DNA of 20,666 bases from JBFMGD01 sp040751775 (GTDB taxonomy: Bacteria; Bacillota; Dethiobacteria; DTU022): positions 1 through 20,666 of the forward strand of contig JBFMGD010000047.1 in the NCBI GenBank assembly GCA_040751775.1, given 5' to 3'. The stretch's first letter is position 1. Each line of letters starts with the position of its first letter. This document shows, piece after piece, positions 7,807-15,705 of this stretch. A program made the translations under genes and the position numbers. The notes beneath the pieces were generated by a model. That model was not told the DNA's origin. It ran no database searches and was given only the letters and a program-made list of their open reading frames with translations.

Positions 7807-9363
7807 ATGACGATCTTGTTTAAGAAAATTAATCTAAAAACGGTCCGTAAAGCGGCGGCGGTAACCATGATCCTTTGCCTGGTTATGGTGATCGCCATGG
7901 GTGCGGCAGCGGAAGACGAAACGGTTAAAAAAGGTTTCATGCTGTTGGGCATGGGTGCCCTTTTTGACGGCACCGAGCAGATTCGCGGCGGTGTCGATGA
8001 GCTGATCGACGGCAACGAGCAGCTCGTTGAAGGGCTGGATACCCTCGGCGGCGCCCTCGATAAGGATCTCGCCGGCAACCTGGGCGTGATGAAGTCGGGC
8101 ATCGATGTCCTGGTGATTCCCGGCCTTGACGCCATCCTGCAGGGCCTCACCGGAGATGCAGTGCCGGGCTTGCGGGAGATGAAGACAGGTATTGACGGCC
8201 AACTAATTCCGGGAATGAACGATCTAATCGCCGCATTTAAGCCCGAAGGAGACTTTACCAAGGGTATTACGGATATGAGTGATGGGTTGGGCGGTCTTTT
8301 ATATGCTTTCAATAAAAAGGCAGCAACATCTCCCGATGGGAAATCCGGTATAGTTGAAGGATTAACGTTTGCAAGGTATGGTCTAAAAATGAGTGACCAC
8401 CCAGTTCCGGGTGCCTATGACCCTACAGATCCAGATACGTGGGGGCTATCTGAGGGTTTAGCAACGGTTCTTGCTACTATAGGTGGACCACCATTACCTG
8501 CAGTTAATCCATTAACTGATCCAGCACCGGCACTTACTACTTCAATTATTTATGATGTACTTTATCTGCAGGCTTTGTCGAACGTGGGTATGCTAGATGC
8601 TGCTACCTGCAACAACATAGTTAACAATGCTATAATACCAAAGTTACAAGGTGTTCACGGAGGATATGTAGCTGATCCTGCTGATGTAGGTGGTTTAACA
8701 AAAGTTAAAGGAGCTATTGACACAAGATTAGTTCCCGGTTTTGACTTAATCCTGGGTGGTTTAACCAACGCTGATCCGACCAAGGGTGTCGTGGCAGCTC
8801 TAACCGCTATGAAAACAGGTATTGATACCAAGCTGCTTCCGGGTATTAACAATCTGATCCTACCCGGGATGAAAGATGTCCGGGACAAAGGCCTGAAGGT
8901 GATGAGCGCCGGCGTCGGCGACCTGATCACCGCCCTGACCAAGACCGAGGGGGTGGGCGGCTACGCCGCGGTGCTGGATAAGATCAACCAGTTCCCGGTG
9001 CGGCCTTCGACAGGCAGCAATGTCGGCTTGATCGAGGGGTTGACCCAAATCCGGCTCGGCTTGAGCAGCCTCGACCCGGTGAACGAGCCAGGCGTCAGTG
9101 AAGGCCTCGGCCTGGCTGAAACCGCTGTTCGGACCGATGTCCTCGGCGGTATCGCGCAGCTGAAGGGAGGCATCACCGAGAAGATCCTGCCCGGCCTGAC
9201 CGCGATGAACGCGGGGATCTCGGATCAACTGCAGCCCGGTTTCTCCAAGGTGAGCATGCTGCTCGGGTTGATCTGGCTGGTCACCCTGGTAATCGTCCTC
9301 GTGGTGGGCCTCCTGGTCGGACGCGCCAAGAAGAAGGCTTCCGGCCACAGCGCGTCTGTTTAA
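7807..9363 (+). CDS. Secreted, C-terminally membrane-anchored repeat protein of unknown function
   Basis: This 518-residue protein has a Lys/Arg-rich start and a hydrophobic segment (residues 15-35, ending AMGAAA), consistent with a signal peptide or anchor. A C-terminal transmembrane helix (484-505, LGLIWLVTLVIVLVVGLLVG) is followed by a KKK tail. The extracellular body is a Gly/Leu-rich repeat array. The motif K-[ST/G]-G-I-D-x-x-L-x-PG recurs at about 96-106, 126-136, 301-311, 336-346 and, more loosely, 453-463. A second unit, [IV]EGLTxxRxGL...SEGL, occurs at 182-217 and 409-434. The pattern recalls the helical repeats of YhgE/Pip-type surface proteins. Residues of about 150-340 are encoded by AT-richer DNA than the flanks. 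The ATG follows AGGGGGGAA. It is monocistronic, with a strong terminator after it. Role unknown; adhesion or envelope function is a guess. Confidence 0.85.
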   Translation: MTILFKKINLKTVRKAAAVTMILCLVMVIAMGAAAEDETVKKGFMLLGMGALFDGTEQIRGGVDELIDGNEQLVEGLDTLGGALDKDLAGNLGVMKSGIDVLVIPGLDAILQGLTGDAVPGLREMKTGIDGQLIPGMNDLIAAFKPEGDFTKGITDMSDGLGGLLYAFNKKAATSPDGKSGIVEGLTFARYGLKMSDHPVPGAYDPTDPDTWGLSEGLATVLATIGGPPLPAVNPLTDPAPALTTSIIYDVLYLQALSNVGMLDAATCNNIVNNAIIPKLQGVHGGYVADPADVGGLTKVKGAIDTRLVPGFDLILGGLTNADPTKGVVAALTAMKTGIDTKLLPGINNLILPGMKDVRDKGLKVMSAGVGDLITALTKTEGVGGYAAVLDKINQFPVRPSTGSNVGLIEGLTQIRLGLSSLDPVNEPGVSEGLGLAETAVRTDVLGGIAQLKGGITEKILPGLTAMNAGISDQLQPGFSKVSMLLGLIWLVTLVIVLVVGLLVGRAKKKASGHSASV

Positions 9364-9391
9364 AAACGCAACAGCCTATGCAATAAACGCG

Positions 9392-9418
9392 GGGCGGCCT
9401 TCGGGCCGCCCTTTTGTT
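9392..9418 (+). terminator. Strong intrinsic terminator
   Basis: GGGCGGCC (9392-9399) pairs perfectly with GGCCGCCC (9404-9411) around a TTCG loop and is followed by TTTTGTT. It ends the repeat-protein transcript 29 bases after its stop. Confidence 0.9.
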
Positions 9419-9536
9419 GCAAAAGTTGAGGCCAGTAGGTATTAACGTTAAAAAAGGTAATATGCTAAATTATAGAGAAAACGTAATAATGCGATAATCG
9501 CCGCGTAGGCATATCCCGGAAGATCCGGACTATTCA

Positions 9537-10268
9537 ATGAAAGAGGCTTCAGATTCAATGCGCTACAAACAACTGCTACTGCAGGATATCGGCGGTCTGA
9601 AAACGGCCGATCATAAAGAGGTCCGGACAGGCCTGCTCTACCGCTCCGGCGATCTGTTCAATATTTTACCGCGGGATCTGGAAAGGGTGCAAAGCCTCAA
9701 CCTGAAACAGGTAGTCGACCTGCGGGAGGAGGAGACGGCCAGGCGGCGCCCGGACAGTTTTACGCCCCCCAGGGCGGTAAACCTGCCGTTGCGCCTCGGT
9801 CCGTTTGAAGAGTTGAACCTGCGGGCGGCGCTGCGCCGGGAAATCGATTGGGCCAGGTTTGATTTTCAGCAGCTCTACGTTCTAATCCTGGAAGAAAACA
9901 AGGATTATCTCAACCAATTCTTAAACCTGCTGGCTGACGGGCCGCGTCCGCTGCTGCTGCACTGCACCGCCGGCAAAGATCGTACCGGCATATTCGCCGC
10001 TGCTTTGCTCTTGGCGCTGCGGGTGCCGGCAGCGCAGGTTATGCGGTGGTACTTAAGTATCGAGCCGCATCTGAAAAAGCATACACCGTCCTGGGTAAAG
10101 TTCCTGGTATGGTACAGCAAAACCCCGTGGGAAACGATTTACCTGAACAGGCCGGCCATACAGGCGGCGCTCGATCATCTTGACCGGCAATATCAAGGGA
10201 TCGAGGGCTACCTGGATGAAATCGGCTTTACCCGGTTAGGCGAACTGCGCGAGATCTTCCTCAAATAA
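9537..10268 (+). CDS. Tyrosine phosphatase family protein
   Basis: A 243-residue cytoplasmic protein of the bacterial tyrosine/dual-specificity phosphatase-like family (Y_phosphatase3 type), which hydrolyses phosphate esters through a phospho-cysteine. The P-loop is LLHCTAGKDRTGI, with Cys143 as nucleophile and Arg149 binding phosphate. The usual N-terminal features RDxGG-like (QDIGGLKTADHK), GLLYRSGDL and VVDLREEEE-like (VVDLREEETARR) are present. Two starts are possible: ATG 9537, with little upstream complementarity to 16S rRNA, or ATG 9558 (MRYKQLL), preceded by AAAGAGG about 11 bases away. The family core begins after the second. Its substrate could be a phosphoprotein, a phosphoinositide or a nucleotide; sequence does not decide. 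It is transcribed alone, with a terminator upstream and repeats downstream. Confidence 0.9.
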   Translation: MKEASDSMRYKQLLLQDIGGLKTADHKEVRTGLLYRSGDLFNILPRDLERVQSLNLKQVVDLREEETARRRPDSFTPPRAVNLPLRLGPFEELNLRAALRREIDWARFDFQQLYVLILEENKDYLNQFLNLLADGPRPLLLHCTAGKDRTGIFAAALLLALRVPAAQVMRWYLSIEPHLKKHTPSWVKFLVWYSKTPWETIYLNRPAIQAALDHLDRQYQGIEGYLDEIGFTRLGELREIFLK

Positions 10269-10310
10269 CAGTTTAATTTCCACTCTAGTTAACTTTTTCA
10301 TTAACAAATA

Positions 10311-10334
10311 GGGCACGCCATGGCGTGCCCCTAC
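10311..10334. repeat. Dispersed palindromic repeat, copy 2
   Basis: A perfect 20-bp palindrome with arms GGGCACGCCA/TGGCGTGCCC (10311-10330), flanked by TA on the left and CTACA on the right. It lies 42 bases after the phosphatase stop, is almost identical to the copy at 2492, and shares the CCCCTACA edge with the copy at 16039. Confidence 0.85.
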
Positions 10335-10420
10335 AGTTATTTCCATTTTTTGTGCCTATTTGCCCCTTCTAGTCCGTGTTCATTACTACTACAACGAAAG
10401 ATGCTTGTTTGAGCCGGCCC

Positions 10421-10506
10421 GTGGAGCCACAGGGGACGGTTCCATCGTCTTCCCTGCGGCCCTTCGCTGCGCTACGGGGACGCTCGAACCGTCCCCATGG
10501 CTCCAC
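10421..10506. repeat. 86-bp inverted-repeat element with GGGGACGGTTC arms (REP/MITE-like)
   Basis: The left arm (10421-10442, GTGGAGCCACAGGGGACGGT plus TC) and right arm (10486-10506) are complementary over 21 bp with one bulged base, enclosing about 43 bases that include a partial nested hairpin. It occupies the middle of the 400-bp gap between the phosphatase and VanY genes. GGGGACGG-ended inverted repeats of this kind are, from memory, common in Clostridia genomes. Nothing else gene-like is visible in 10269-10669. Confidence 0.75.
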
Positions 10507-10669
10507 TTACCTGTCAGTTTCGCTGTAGTATTATTTTCTTATCCAGCCTGATCCATTTCTGCAATTGGAAAACCCCAGTTTCTAACATCCGCATAATCCG
10601 GTATAGTTTCCCATAATCCGGGTCAGGCTATCGTTCAGGTTCAAAAAATTTGTATAAGGAACAGGATTT

Positions 10670-11590
10670 ATGACAATTCGTGGAGAAGAAAGTGCCTGTT
10701 CGGATAGCGTGACGCTGAACCAAAAGGGAGCGGACGAATTGGACAGGACTAAACGCAGGCGGAAAAAGAAAAGGATACCTAGGCTTACCATCACGACGAT
10801 CGTGTTCCTGGCGGCTTTATCCCTGACCGGTTATCATTACCGCGCCCAACTTTTAGCGTTCGGGGACAAAACGCCCCCTCCCGCGGCGGAAGGCGAGTTT
10901 GAACTGCCGCCCACCGATGCCGAACCGGAAGAGCCCGCTACGCCGGAGCCGGAGGAGGAGCTCCACAGCCCCTATCCGCCGGCAGGGGGGGAGAAGCTCG
11001 AGATCGCCGACGGGGACTACCTGCTCGCCCTGGTGACGAAACTTACGACGCTCGGCGGTTATGCGCCGTCCGACCTGGTAACGATCCCCGCTGAAATGAT
11101 CCACCCCAGCCAGCGCCAGTGGCAGTATTTTCTCCGCCGGGAGGCGCTTGAACATCTCTTGATCATGGCGGAGGCGGCACGGGAGGACGGCATTGAGCTA
11201 GTGCTGATCTCGGCTTACCGCAGTTATGCCACCCAGCAAACCCTTTTCCACGACTACGCGGCGGCGCACGGCGAAGAGGCGGCGAATACATTCAGCGCCC
11301 GGCCCGGGCAGTCGGAGCACCAGCTCGGCACCGCGGTCGATTTCGGCGGCACCGCCAGCGACCGGAGCCAGTCATTCGCCGATACTTACCCGGGGATCTG
11401 GTTGGCTGAAAATGCCCATCTTTACGGTTTTGTGATGAGTTACCCGGCAGGGGCCACCGATGTTACCGGCTATATATACGAGCCCTGGCATTTCCGCTAT
11501 ATTGGGGCGGCGGCCGCGGCGGCCTGGAAAGAGTCGGAGTTGCTACCTTGCGTGTTCCTGGAGCAGCAGCCGCAGCGCTGGGTGGAGTAA
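10670..11590 (+). CDS. VanY-type D-alanyl-D-alanine carboxypeptidase, membrane-anchored
   Basis: A zinc D,D-carboxypeptidase of the VanY (peptidase M15B) family, which trims the terminal D-Ala from peptidoglycan stem peptides outside the membrane. A Lys/Arg-rich segment (residues 26-38) precedes one transmembrane helix (about 39-56), then a Pro/Glu-rich linker (68-107) and the catalytic domain. Zinc ligands are visible in SEHQLGTAVDF (H217, D224) and EPWHFRY (H274), with the catalytic Glu271. SAYRSYATQ is the usual substrate-groove motif. ATG 10670 follows GGAACAGG. A TTG at 10739 (DRTKRRRKKK...) behind AAGGGAG is an equally good start and would remove 23 atypical residues. It is likely a housekeeping or spore cell-wall enzyme rather than a resistance determinant, since no vanHAX genes are nearby. 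Confidence 0.92.
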   Translation: MTIRGEESACSDSVTLNQKGADELDRTKRRRKKKRIPRLTITTIVFLAALSLTGYHYRAQLLAFGDKTPPPAAEGEFELPPTDAEPEEPATPEPEEELHSPYPPAGGEKLEIADGDYLLALVTKLTTLGGYAPSDLVTIPAEMIHPSQRQWQYFLRREALEHLLIMAEAAREDGIELVLISAYRSYATQQTLFHDYAAAHGEEAANTFSARPGQSEHQLGTAVDFGGTASDRSQSFADTYPGIWLAENAHLYGFVMSYPAGATDVTGYIYEPWHFRYIGAAAAAAWKESELLPCVFLEQQPQRWVE

Positions 11591-11637
11591 TGATGACATT
11601 TTTATTAATTGAAACGAGATGCTGGTTTGTTCCTCCG

Positions 11638-12420
11638 TTATGGGTGGTTGTTCCTCGCGCAGATGAATTCGGCGATCCCCAGGAAAATGGATTGGGCTAA
11701 TTTTTTTTGGGTTATTCTCCCGGTCATCAGCTCCCGGTCAATCGGGCTGGTCATGAAGCCGATCTCTAAGATAATTCCTGGTATAGTCGTATCGTTGAGA
11801 ATATAAAAGTTACCTTCCTTCGGGTTCATGTGGACCGTCTGGTCGGTGTTGGGATTGGCTGCCATGAGCGGGTTAATATTTTTCTGGATCAGCTCGGCCA
11901 GGGTCTTGTTGTCCGGTCTACTTGGGCAGTAAAAAGCGATCGCCCCCCTGACGCTCGGATCGGCGATGGCATTGATATGTAAACTGACAAACAGGTCCGC
12001 CTGTGATTCGTTGATGATCATGATCCGGCTTCGCAGGTCCCGCTTGTGGCGGGAGCTTGGGTCCCCCGGGATATACCGGCTCATTTCCTGATCGACTTCC
12101 CGGGTCATAATCACCGCGGCGCCGCTCGGCTCCAGCAGGCGGCGCAGCTCCAGGCCCACAGCCAGCACGATCTCTTTTTCCAATACTACGCCGTTATAAT
12201 GTGCTCCCGGATCGATGCCGCCGTGGCCGGGATCCAGGACCACGGTGATCCCTTTGAGCGGATAGCCGTAGAAGAGTATGGTCGTGCGGGAGGCAGGCTG
12301 GAGATGGCCGGTGATCAGTGCGGCCGCGGTAAGCAGTAGCAGGATTACTGCACCGGCGGCGGGCGGGATAACCATGAGCCTGATTCGCCGTTTTTGAAAC
12401 TGGATTGGTTTCAAATGCAT
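11638..12420 (-). CDS. cwlD: N-acetylmuramoyl-L-alanine amidase, CwlD-like
   Basis: A zinc amidase of the Amidase_3 family that cuts the bond between N-acetylmuramic acid and L-Ala. One N-terminal transmembrane/signal segment (VIPPAAGAVILLLLTAAALI) is followed by the catalytic domain. Metal ligands appear in DPGHGGIDPGA (His), LEKEI (Glu) and SLHINA (His), with the catalytic Glu in ILEIGFM. The pattern TREVD...KRDLRSR...N and a single catalytic domain without cell-wall-binding repeats match CwlD, the amidase that makes muramic-delta-lactam in spore cortex. Size, about 260 residues, also fits. ATG 12420 follows GAGGGGGAG closely; a GTG at 12432 is the alternative. It converges on the VanY gene with a 47-base gap. 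A CwlD assignment implies a spore-former, but a general amidase of the same family cannot be excluded. Confidence 0.85.
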   Translation of the reverse strand: MHLKPIQFQKRRIRLMVIPPAAGAVILLLLTAAALITGHLQPASRTTILFYGYPLKGITVVLDPGHGGIDPGAHYNGVVLEKEIVLAVGLELRRLLEPSGAAVIMTREVDQEMSRYIPGDPSSRHKRDLRSRIMIINESQADLFVSLHINAIADPSVRGAIAFYCPSRPDNKTLAELIQKNINPLMAANPNTDQTVHMNPKEGNFYILNDTTIPGIILEIGFMTSPIDRELMTGRITQKKLAQSIFLGIAEFICARNNHP

Positions 12421-12448
12421 ACTCCCCCTCACCCTGACCCTCTTCCAT

Positions 12449-12489
12449 GGGGACAGTCTTATGCTTGTAACCGCTTACGGTCCGTCCCC
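12449..12489. repeat. Degenerate GGGGAC...GTCCCC inverted repeat
   Basis: GGGGACAGTC (12449-12458) and GGTCCGTCCCC (12479-12489) pair imperfectly around about 20 bases. The ends match those of the element at 10421, so this is probably a shorter or decayed copy, located between the divergent cwlD-like and arsR-type genes. Confidence 0.5.
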
Positions 12490-12575
12490 TGATCTTTTTG
12501 AGGGAAGAGGGGATAGGTAGTTAGATAATTTATATGCAGGGTAAGGGCTCAATATTTTTGTTGCACTCAAAAAAT

Positions 12576-12606
12576 ATATTGTAATATTTTAATGTAATGA
12601 TATAAT
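12576..12606 (+). promoter_or_regulatory. Promoter and candidate operator of the ArsR-type gene
   Basis: A consensus -10 TATAAT (12601-12606) is preceded at 16 bases by TTGTAA (12579-12584). The -35 region lies within ATATTGTAATAT (12576-12587), one base different from the perfect palindrome upstream of the next gene (12934-12945). Overlap of operator and promoter suggests autorepression by the encoded regulator. AGGAGGGG (12614-12621) then serves the TTG start. Confidence 0.6.
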
Positions 12607-12626
12607 TAAACCGAGGAGGGGTAATA

Positions 12627-12911
12627 TTGGAAAACCGGACAGAGGAGTTGACAGCGCTGCGGGAGAAGGCCGCCCTGTTGAAGGCGCTTTCCAACCCGAT
12701 CCGGCTGTGCATCGTCCGGGAACTGCTGCGGCGCGGCGAATGCAACGTGTCTTCGATGCAGCACTGCCTTGAACTTTCCCAGTCCACGGTGTCGCAGCAC
12801 CTGGGCCGTTTGCGGGATCTCGGGATTATTGAAGGAGAGAGGCACGGTGTGGAGGTAATTTACCGGGTGGCCAGCCGGCAAGCGGCAGCGATCATCGAGG
12901 TCTTGTTTTAA
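12627..12911 (+). CDS. ArsR/SmtB family transcriptional regulator, putative thiol or persulfide sensor
   Basis: A 94-residue winged-helix repressor. The fold is complete: helices 1-2 (LKALSNPIRLCIVRELL), the recognition helix-turn-helix (SSMQHCLELSQSTVSQHLGRLRDLGI) and the beta wing (EGERHGVEVIYRV). It carries three cysteines, C28, C39 and C47, but not the classic ELCVCDL metal site. Together with the downstream persulfide enzymes this suggests a redox or sulfane-sulfur sensor comparable in role to SqrR/BigR; that is inference. The start is TTG at 12627, supported by AGGAGGGG about 6 bases upstream. The next gene begins 70 bases later and shares its putative operator, so the protein probably controls both. 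Confidence 0.9.
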   Translation: MENRTEELTALREKAALLKALSNPIRLCIVRELLRRGECNVSSMQHCLELSQSTVSQHLGRLRDLGIIEGERHGVEVIYRVASRQAAAIIEVLF

Positions 12912-12933
12912 AAAATTTTCTCTTTACATGGCA

Positions 12934-12945
12934 ATATTATAATAT
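12934..12945 (+). promoter_or_regulatory. Candidate operator upstream of the CoA-disulfide reductase fusion
   Basis: ATATTATAATAT is a perfect 12-bp palindrome, one base different from ATATTGTAATAT at 12576-12587 before the regulator gene. It lies just downstream of a TTTACA hexamer (12923-12928), and the AGGAGG of the fusion gene follows at 12966. It is a plausible binding site for the neighbouring ArsR-type protein. Confidence 0.5.
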
Positions 12946-12981
12946 AGTTAATAAGATAATGTTATAGGAGGCGTTGTTCAG

Positions 12982-15444
12982 GTGGCGGAAAAAATTGTGA
13001 TTATCGGCGGGGTTGCGGGAGGGGCTTCCACGGCCGCCCGCTTGCGCCGGCTTAGTGAGACAGCGGAAATCGTGCTTTTGGAGCGGGGTAAGTATATCTC
13101 ATATGCGAACTGCGGCCTACCCTATTATGTTGGGCAGACGATTAAAGAGCGGGATAGATTGTTTGTGATGACCCCTCAGAAATTTCAAGATTGGTTGAAT
13201 GTGGATGTACGCGTGCGCAGTGAAGCCGTTTCCATCGACCGGCAAGAGCGGAAAGTGGAGGTAGTCGACCACCGGAGCGGCCGGCACTATGCGGAGCCTT
13301 ATGATTACCTGGTGCTTTCGCCGGGGGCCGAACCGATTCGCCCTCCTTTGCCGGGTATCGATCACCCCGCTATTTTTACCATGCGCAGCGTGGGCGACAC
13401 TGACCGTATCCACAGCTTTATTCAGGAGCACCGGCCCGCCGCGGCGGTAGTCGTCGGCGGCGGTTTTATCGGGTTGGAGATGGCGGAGAATTTACAGGCG
13501 CGGGGCCTTGCCGTAACCGTGGTGGAGTTGGCTTCACAGCTGCTGCCGCCGCTCGATCCGGAGATGGCAGCCTTGGTGCAGCAGTACCTGCGCGCCCGGG
13601 GAGTGGCGCTGCGTTTGGGTGACGGCGTAAAACAGTTTGCCGAAGCGGACCAAGGCGGCCTTATGGTTGAGCTGCAGAGCGGCGCCCGCCTACAGGCCGA
13701 CCTCGTGCTGCTGTCGATCGGGGTAAACCCGGAGCTAAAACTGGCGCGCGAAGCGGGGCTTGAACTGGGTAAGGGCATCAAGGTCAATGAGCGCCTGCAG
13801 ACTTCGGATCCCCGCATCTACGCCCTCGGTGACGCGATCGAGGTCATTGACCTGGTTACCGGCAGCCCGACGGTTATTCCCCTGGCCGGGCCGGCCAACA
13901 AGCAGGGGCGTATTGCCGCCAACAATATTCTCGGCCGGCCGGAGTCGTACCACGGCACACAGGGAACCGCCGTGCTGAAGCTGTTTGACATGACCGTCGC
14001 TTTGACCGGCGCAAACGAGCGAGCGCTGCAGCAGGCCGGGATGGAATACCGCAGTTGTATCATCCATCCGGCCTCCCACGCGGGCTATTACCCGGGGAGT
14101 ACCCCGCTGGCCTTAAAAGTAATTTTCAGCCCGGACGGCAGAATCCTCGGCGCCCAGGCGGCCGGTTTCGGCGGCGTTGACAAGCGGATCGATGTGATTG
14201 CCGCCGCGCTGCGCGGCGGGCACAGTGTATATGATTTGCAGGAGTTGGAACTGGCCTACGCCCCGCCGTATTCCTCGGCCAAGGACCCGGTGAATATGGC
14301 CGGTTTTGTGGCCGCCAATATCCTGCAAGGTGATGTGGAAACCGTCGAGAGCGCCGAGTTGGCCGCGGCGGACAGCGCAGCGATTCAAATTTTGGACGTC
14401 CGGGAACCCGAAGAGGCCGAGATTGGCGGTATCGCCGGCGCGGTGAACATCCCGCTGGGGCGGCTGCGGGAAAGAATCGATGAGCTGGATCCGGAGCGGG
14501 AAGTGATCGCTTACTGCAACGTGGGGCTGCGTTCCTACCTGGCTCTCCGGATCCTGGTGCAGCGCGGTTTTAAACGGGTGCGCAATCTTAACGGCGGCTA
14601 CCGCATCTTCCAGGCGGTGCAAGAGGAGCAAAAAGAAAAAGAGGAGGCGAGTAAAGCGATGCCGAACCGTACAGCGGAACCGCACGCCGCGGCAGGCGGG
14701 CCGCAGGAATCGTTTAAACTGGATCTCTGCGGGCTGCAGTGCCCCGGCCCGATTATGCAGGTTTTTCGCAAAATGAATGAACTGCCGGCCGGGGCGGTGC
14801 TGGAGGTATGTGCCACTGATCCGGGGTTTGCAGCCGATATCGGCGCCTGGTGCAGCCGGACGGGGAACGAGCTGTTGAACAAGGGTCACGACGGGAGAGG
14901 CTTTACGGCTACCATCCGCAAAAGCGGCGCCACCGGCGCAGCGGAAACGGCCACGCAACCCGTTATTTCAGGTGGAGAAGATAAAACGATCGTCGTTTTT
15001 AGCGGCGACCTGGACCGGGCGATCGCCGCGCTGATTATCGCCAACGGCGCCGCCTCGATGGGGCGCAAGGTTACCCTTTTCTTTACCTTCTGGGGTTTGA
15101 ATATCCTGCGCCGGGGCGAGCGCACGGCGGTGCGCAAACCATTGATCGACCGGATGTTCGGTATGATGATGCCGCGGGGCAGTAAAAAGCTGGGCCTCTC
15201 GCGCATGCATATGCTCGGCATAGGCCCGAAGATGATCCGGTGGGTTATGCGCGGCAAGAACGTGGATTCCCTGGAAGCGCTGCTGGAAATGGCTGCCGCT
15301 GCCGGCGTGCGGCTGGTAGCCTGCCAGATGTCCATGGACGTAATGGGGTTAACCAGGGAGGAACTGATCGACGGTATTGAAGTGGCCGGCGTGGCAACGT
15401 ACCTCGATGCCGCCGAGAGCGCCAACGTGAACCTGTTTATCTAA
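12982..15444 (+). CDS. CoA-disulfide reductase-rhodanese-TusA-DsrE2 four-domain fusion
   Basis: An 820-residue cytoplasmic sulfur-transfer enzyme. Residues 1 to about 450 are a pyridine nucleotide-disulfide oxidoreductase of the CoA-disulfide reductase / NADH:persulfide reductase type: FAD site IIGGVAGGAS, redox Cys44 in YANCGLPYYVG, NAD site VVVGGGFIGLE, second FAD motif YALGDAI, and the conserved YAPPYSSAKDPVNMAG. About 455-545 is a rhodanese domain, with Cys512 in YCNVGLRS. After a charged linker comes a TusA domain (about 578-650), with Cys587 in CGLQCPGP. About 665-820 is a DsrE family 2 domain, with Cys781 in VACQMSMDVMG. Such fusions are thought to pass sulfane sulfur between cysteines while reducing CoA or protein persulfides. 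The GTG start follows TAGGAGGCG. It is followed 16 bases later by the ferredoxin gene, probably in one operon. Confidence 0.95.
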   Translation: MAEKIVIIGGVAGGASTAARLRRLSETAEIVLLERGKYISYANCGLPYYVGQTIKERDRLFVMTPQKFQDWLNVDVRVRSEAVSIDRQERKVEVVDHRSGRHYAEPYDYLVLSPGAEPIRPPLPGIDHPAIFTMRSVGDTDRIHSFIQEHRPAAAVVVGGGFIGLEMAENLQARGLAVTVVELASQLLPPLDPEMAALVQQYLRARGVALRLGDGVKQFAEADQGGLMVELQSGARLQADLVLLSIGVNPELKLAREAGLELGKGIKVNERLQTSDPRIYALGDAIEVIDLVTGSPTVIPLAGPANKQGRIAANNILGRPESYHGTQGTAVLKLFDMTVALTGANERALQQAGMEYRSCIIHPASHAGYYPGSTPLALKVIFSPDGRILGAQAAGFGGVDKRIDVIAAALRGGHSVYDLQELELAYAPPYSSAKDPVNMAGFVAANILQGDVETVESAELAAADSAAIQILDVREPEEAEIGGIAGAVNIPLGRLRERIDELDPEREVIAYCNVGLRSYLALRILVQRGFKRVRNLNGGYRIFQAVQEEQKEKEEASKAMPNRTAEPHAAAGGPQESFKLDLCGLQCPGPIMQVFRKMNELPAGAVLEVCATDPGFAADIGAWCSRTGNELLNKGHDGRGFTATIRKSGATGAAETATQPVISGGEDKTIVVFSGDLDRAIAALIIANGAASMGRKVTLFFTFWGLNILRRGERTAVRKPLIDRMFGMMMPRGSKKLGLSRMHMLGIGPKMIRWVMRGKNVDSLEALLEMAAAAGVRLVACQMSMDVMGLTREELIDGIEVAGVATYLDAAESANVNLFI

Positions 15445-15460
15445 GGGGTGTTGCAGTAAA

Positions 15461-15652
15461 ATGATGCTTCATAAGAAAACGGCCCAACTGTTATACAACC
15501 GCTGCCTGGGCTGCCGCCCCTGTGCCGCGATGGGGCAATGCCCGAACGGCTCCCTGCGTGAAGAAGAAGGCCGGCTTTACGTGCATAATACTTGCAACGG
15601 CTGCGGAACCTGTACCCGGGCTTGCCCTGCCAGGGCATTAGAGATAAACTAA
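15461..15652 (+). CDS. Small two-cluster ferredoxin-like protein
   Basis: A 63-residue protein with eight cysteines in two groups: C15, C18, C21, C27 (CLGCRPCAAMGQCP, a C-x2-C-x2-C-x5-C spacing) and C45, C48, C51, C55 (CNGCGTCTRACP, the standard C-x2-C-x2-C-x3-C-P). It should bind two [4Fe-4S] clusters and carry electrons in the cytoplasm. The first site has a longer final gap, as in some polyferredoxins. The start is ATG 15461 (or the adjacent ATG 15464), preceded by AAGGGGTG, which overlaps the stop of the fusion gene. The position suggests it donates electrons to, or accepts them from, the persulfide reductase or the following Fe-S-related selenoprotein. A short ORF, but codon use and motifs make it convincing. 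Confidence 0.88.
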   Translation: MMLHKKTAQLLYNRCLGCRPCAAMGQCPNGSLREEEGRLYVHNTCNGCGTCTRACPARALEIN

Positions 15653-15705
15653 GAAAAGCAGCTTGAGTTGACAAACCGGTTTTACTGAAGAAAGGAGTGT
15701 CAAAA

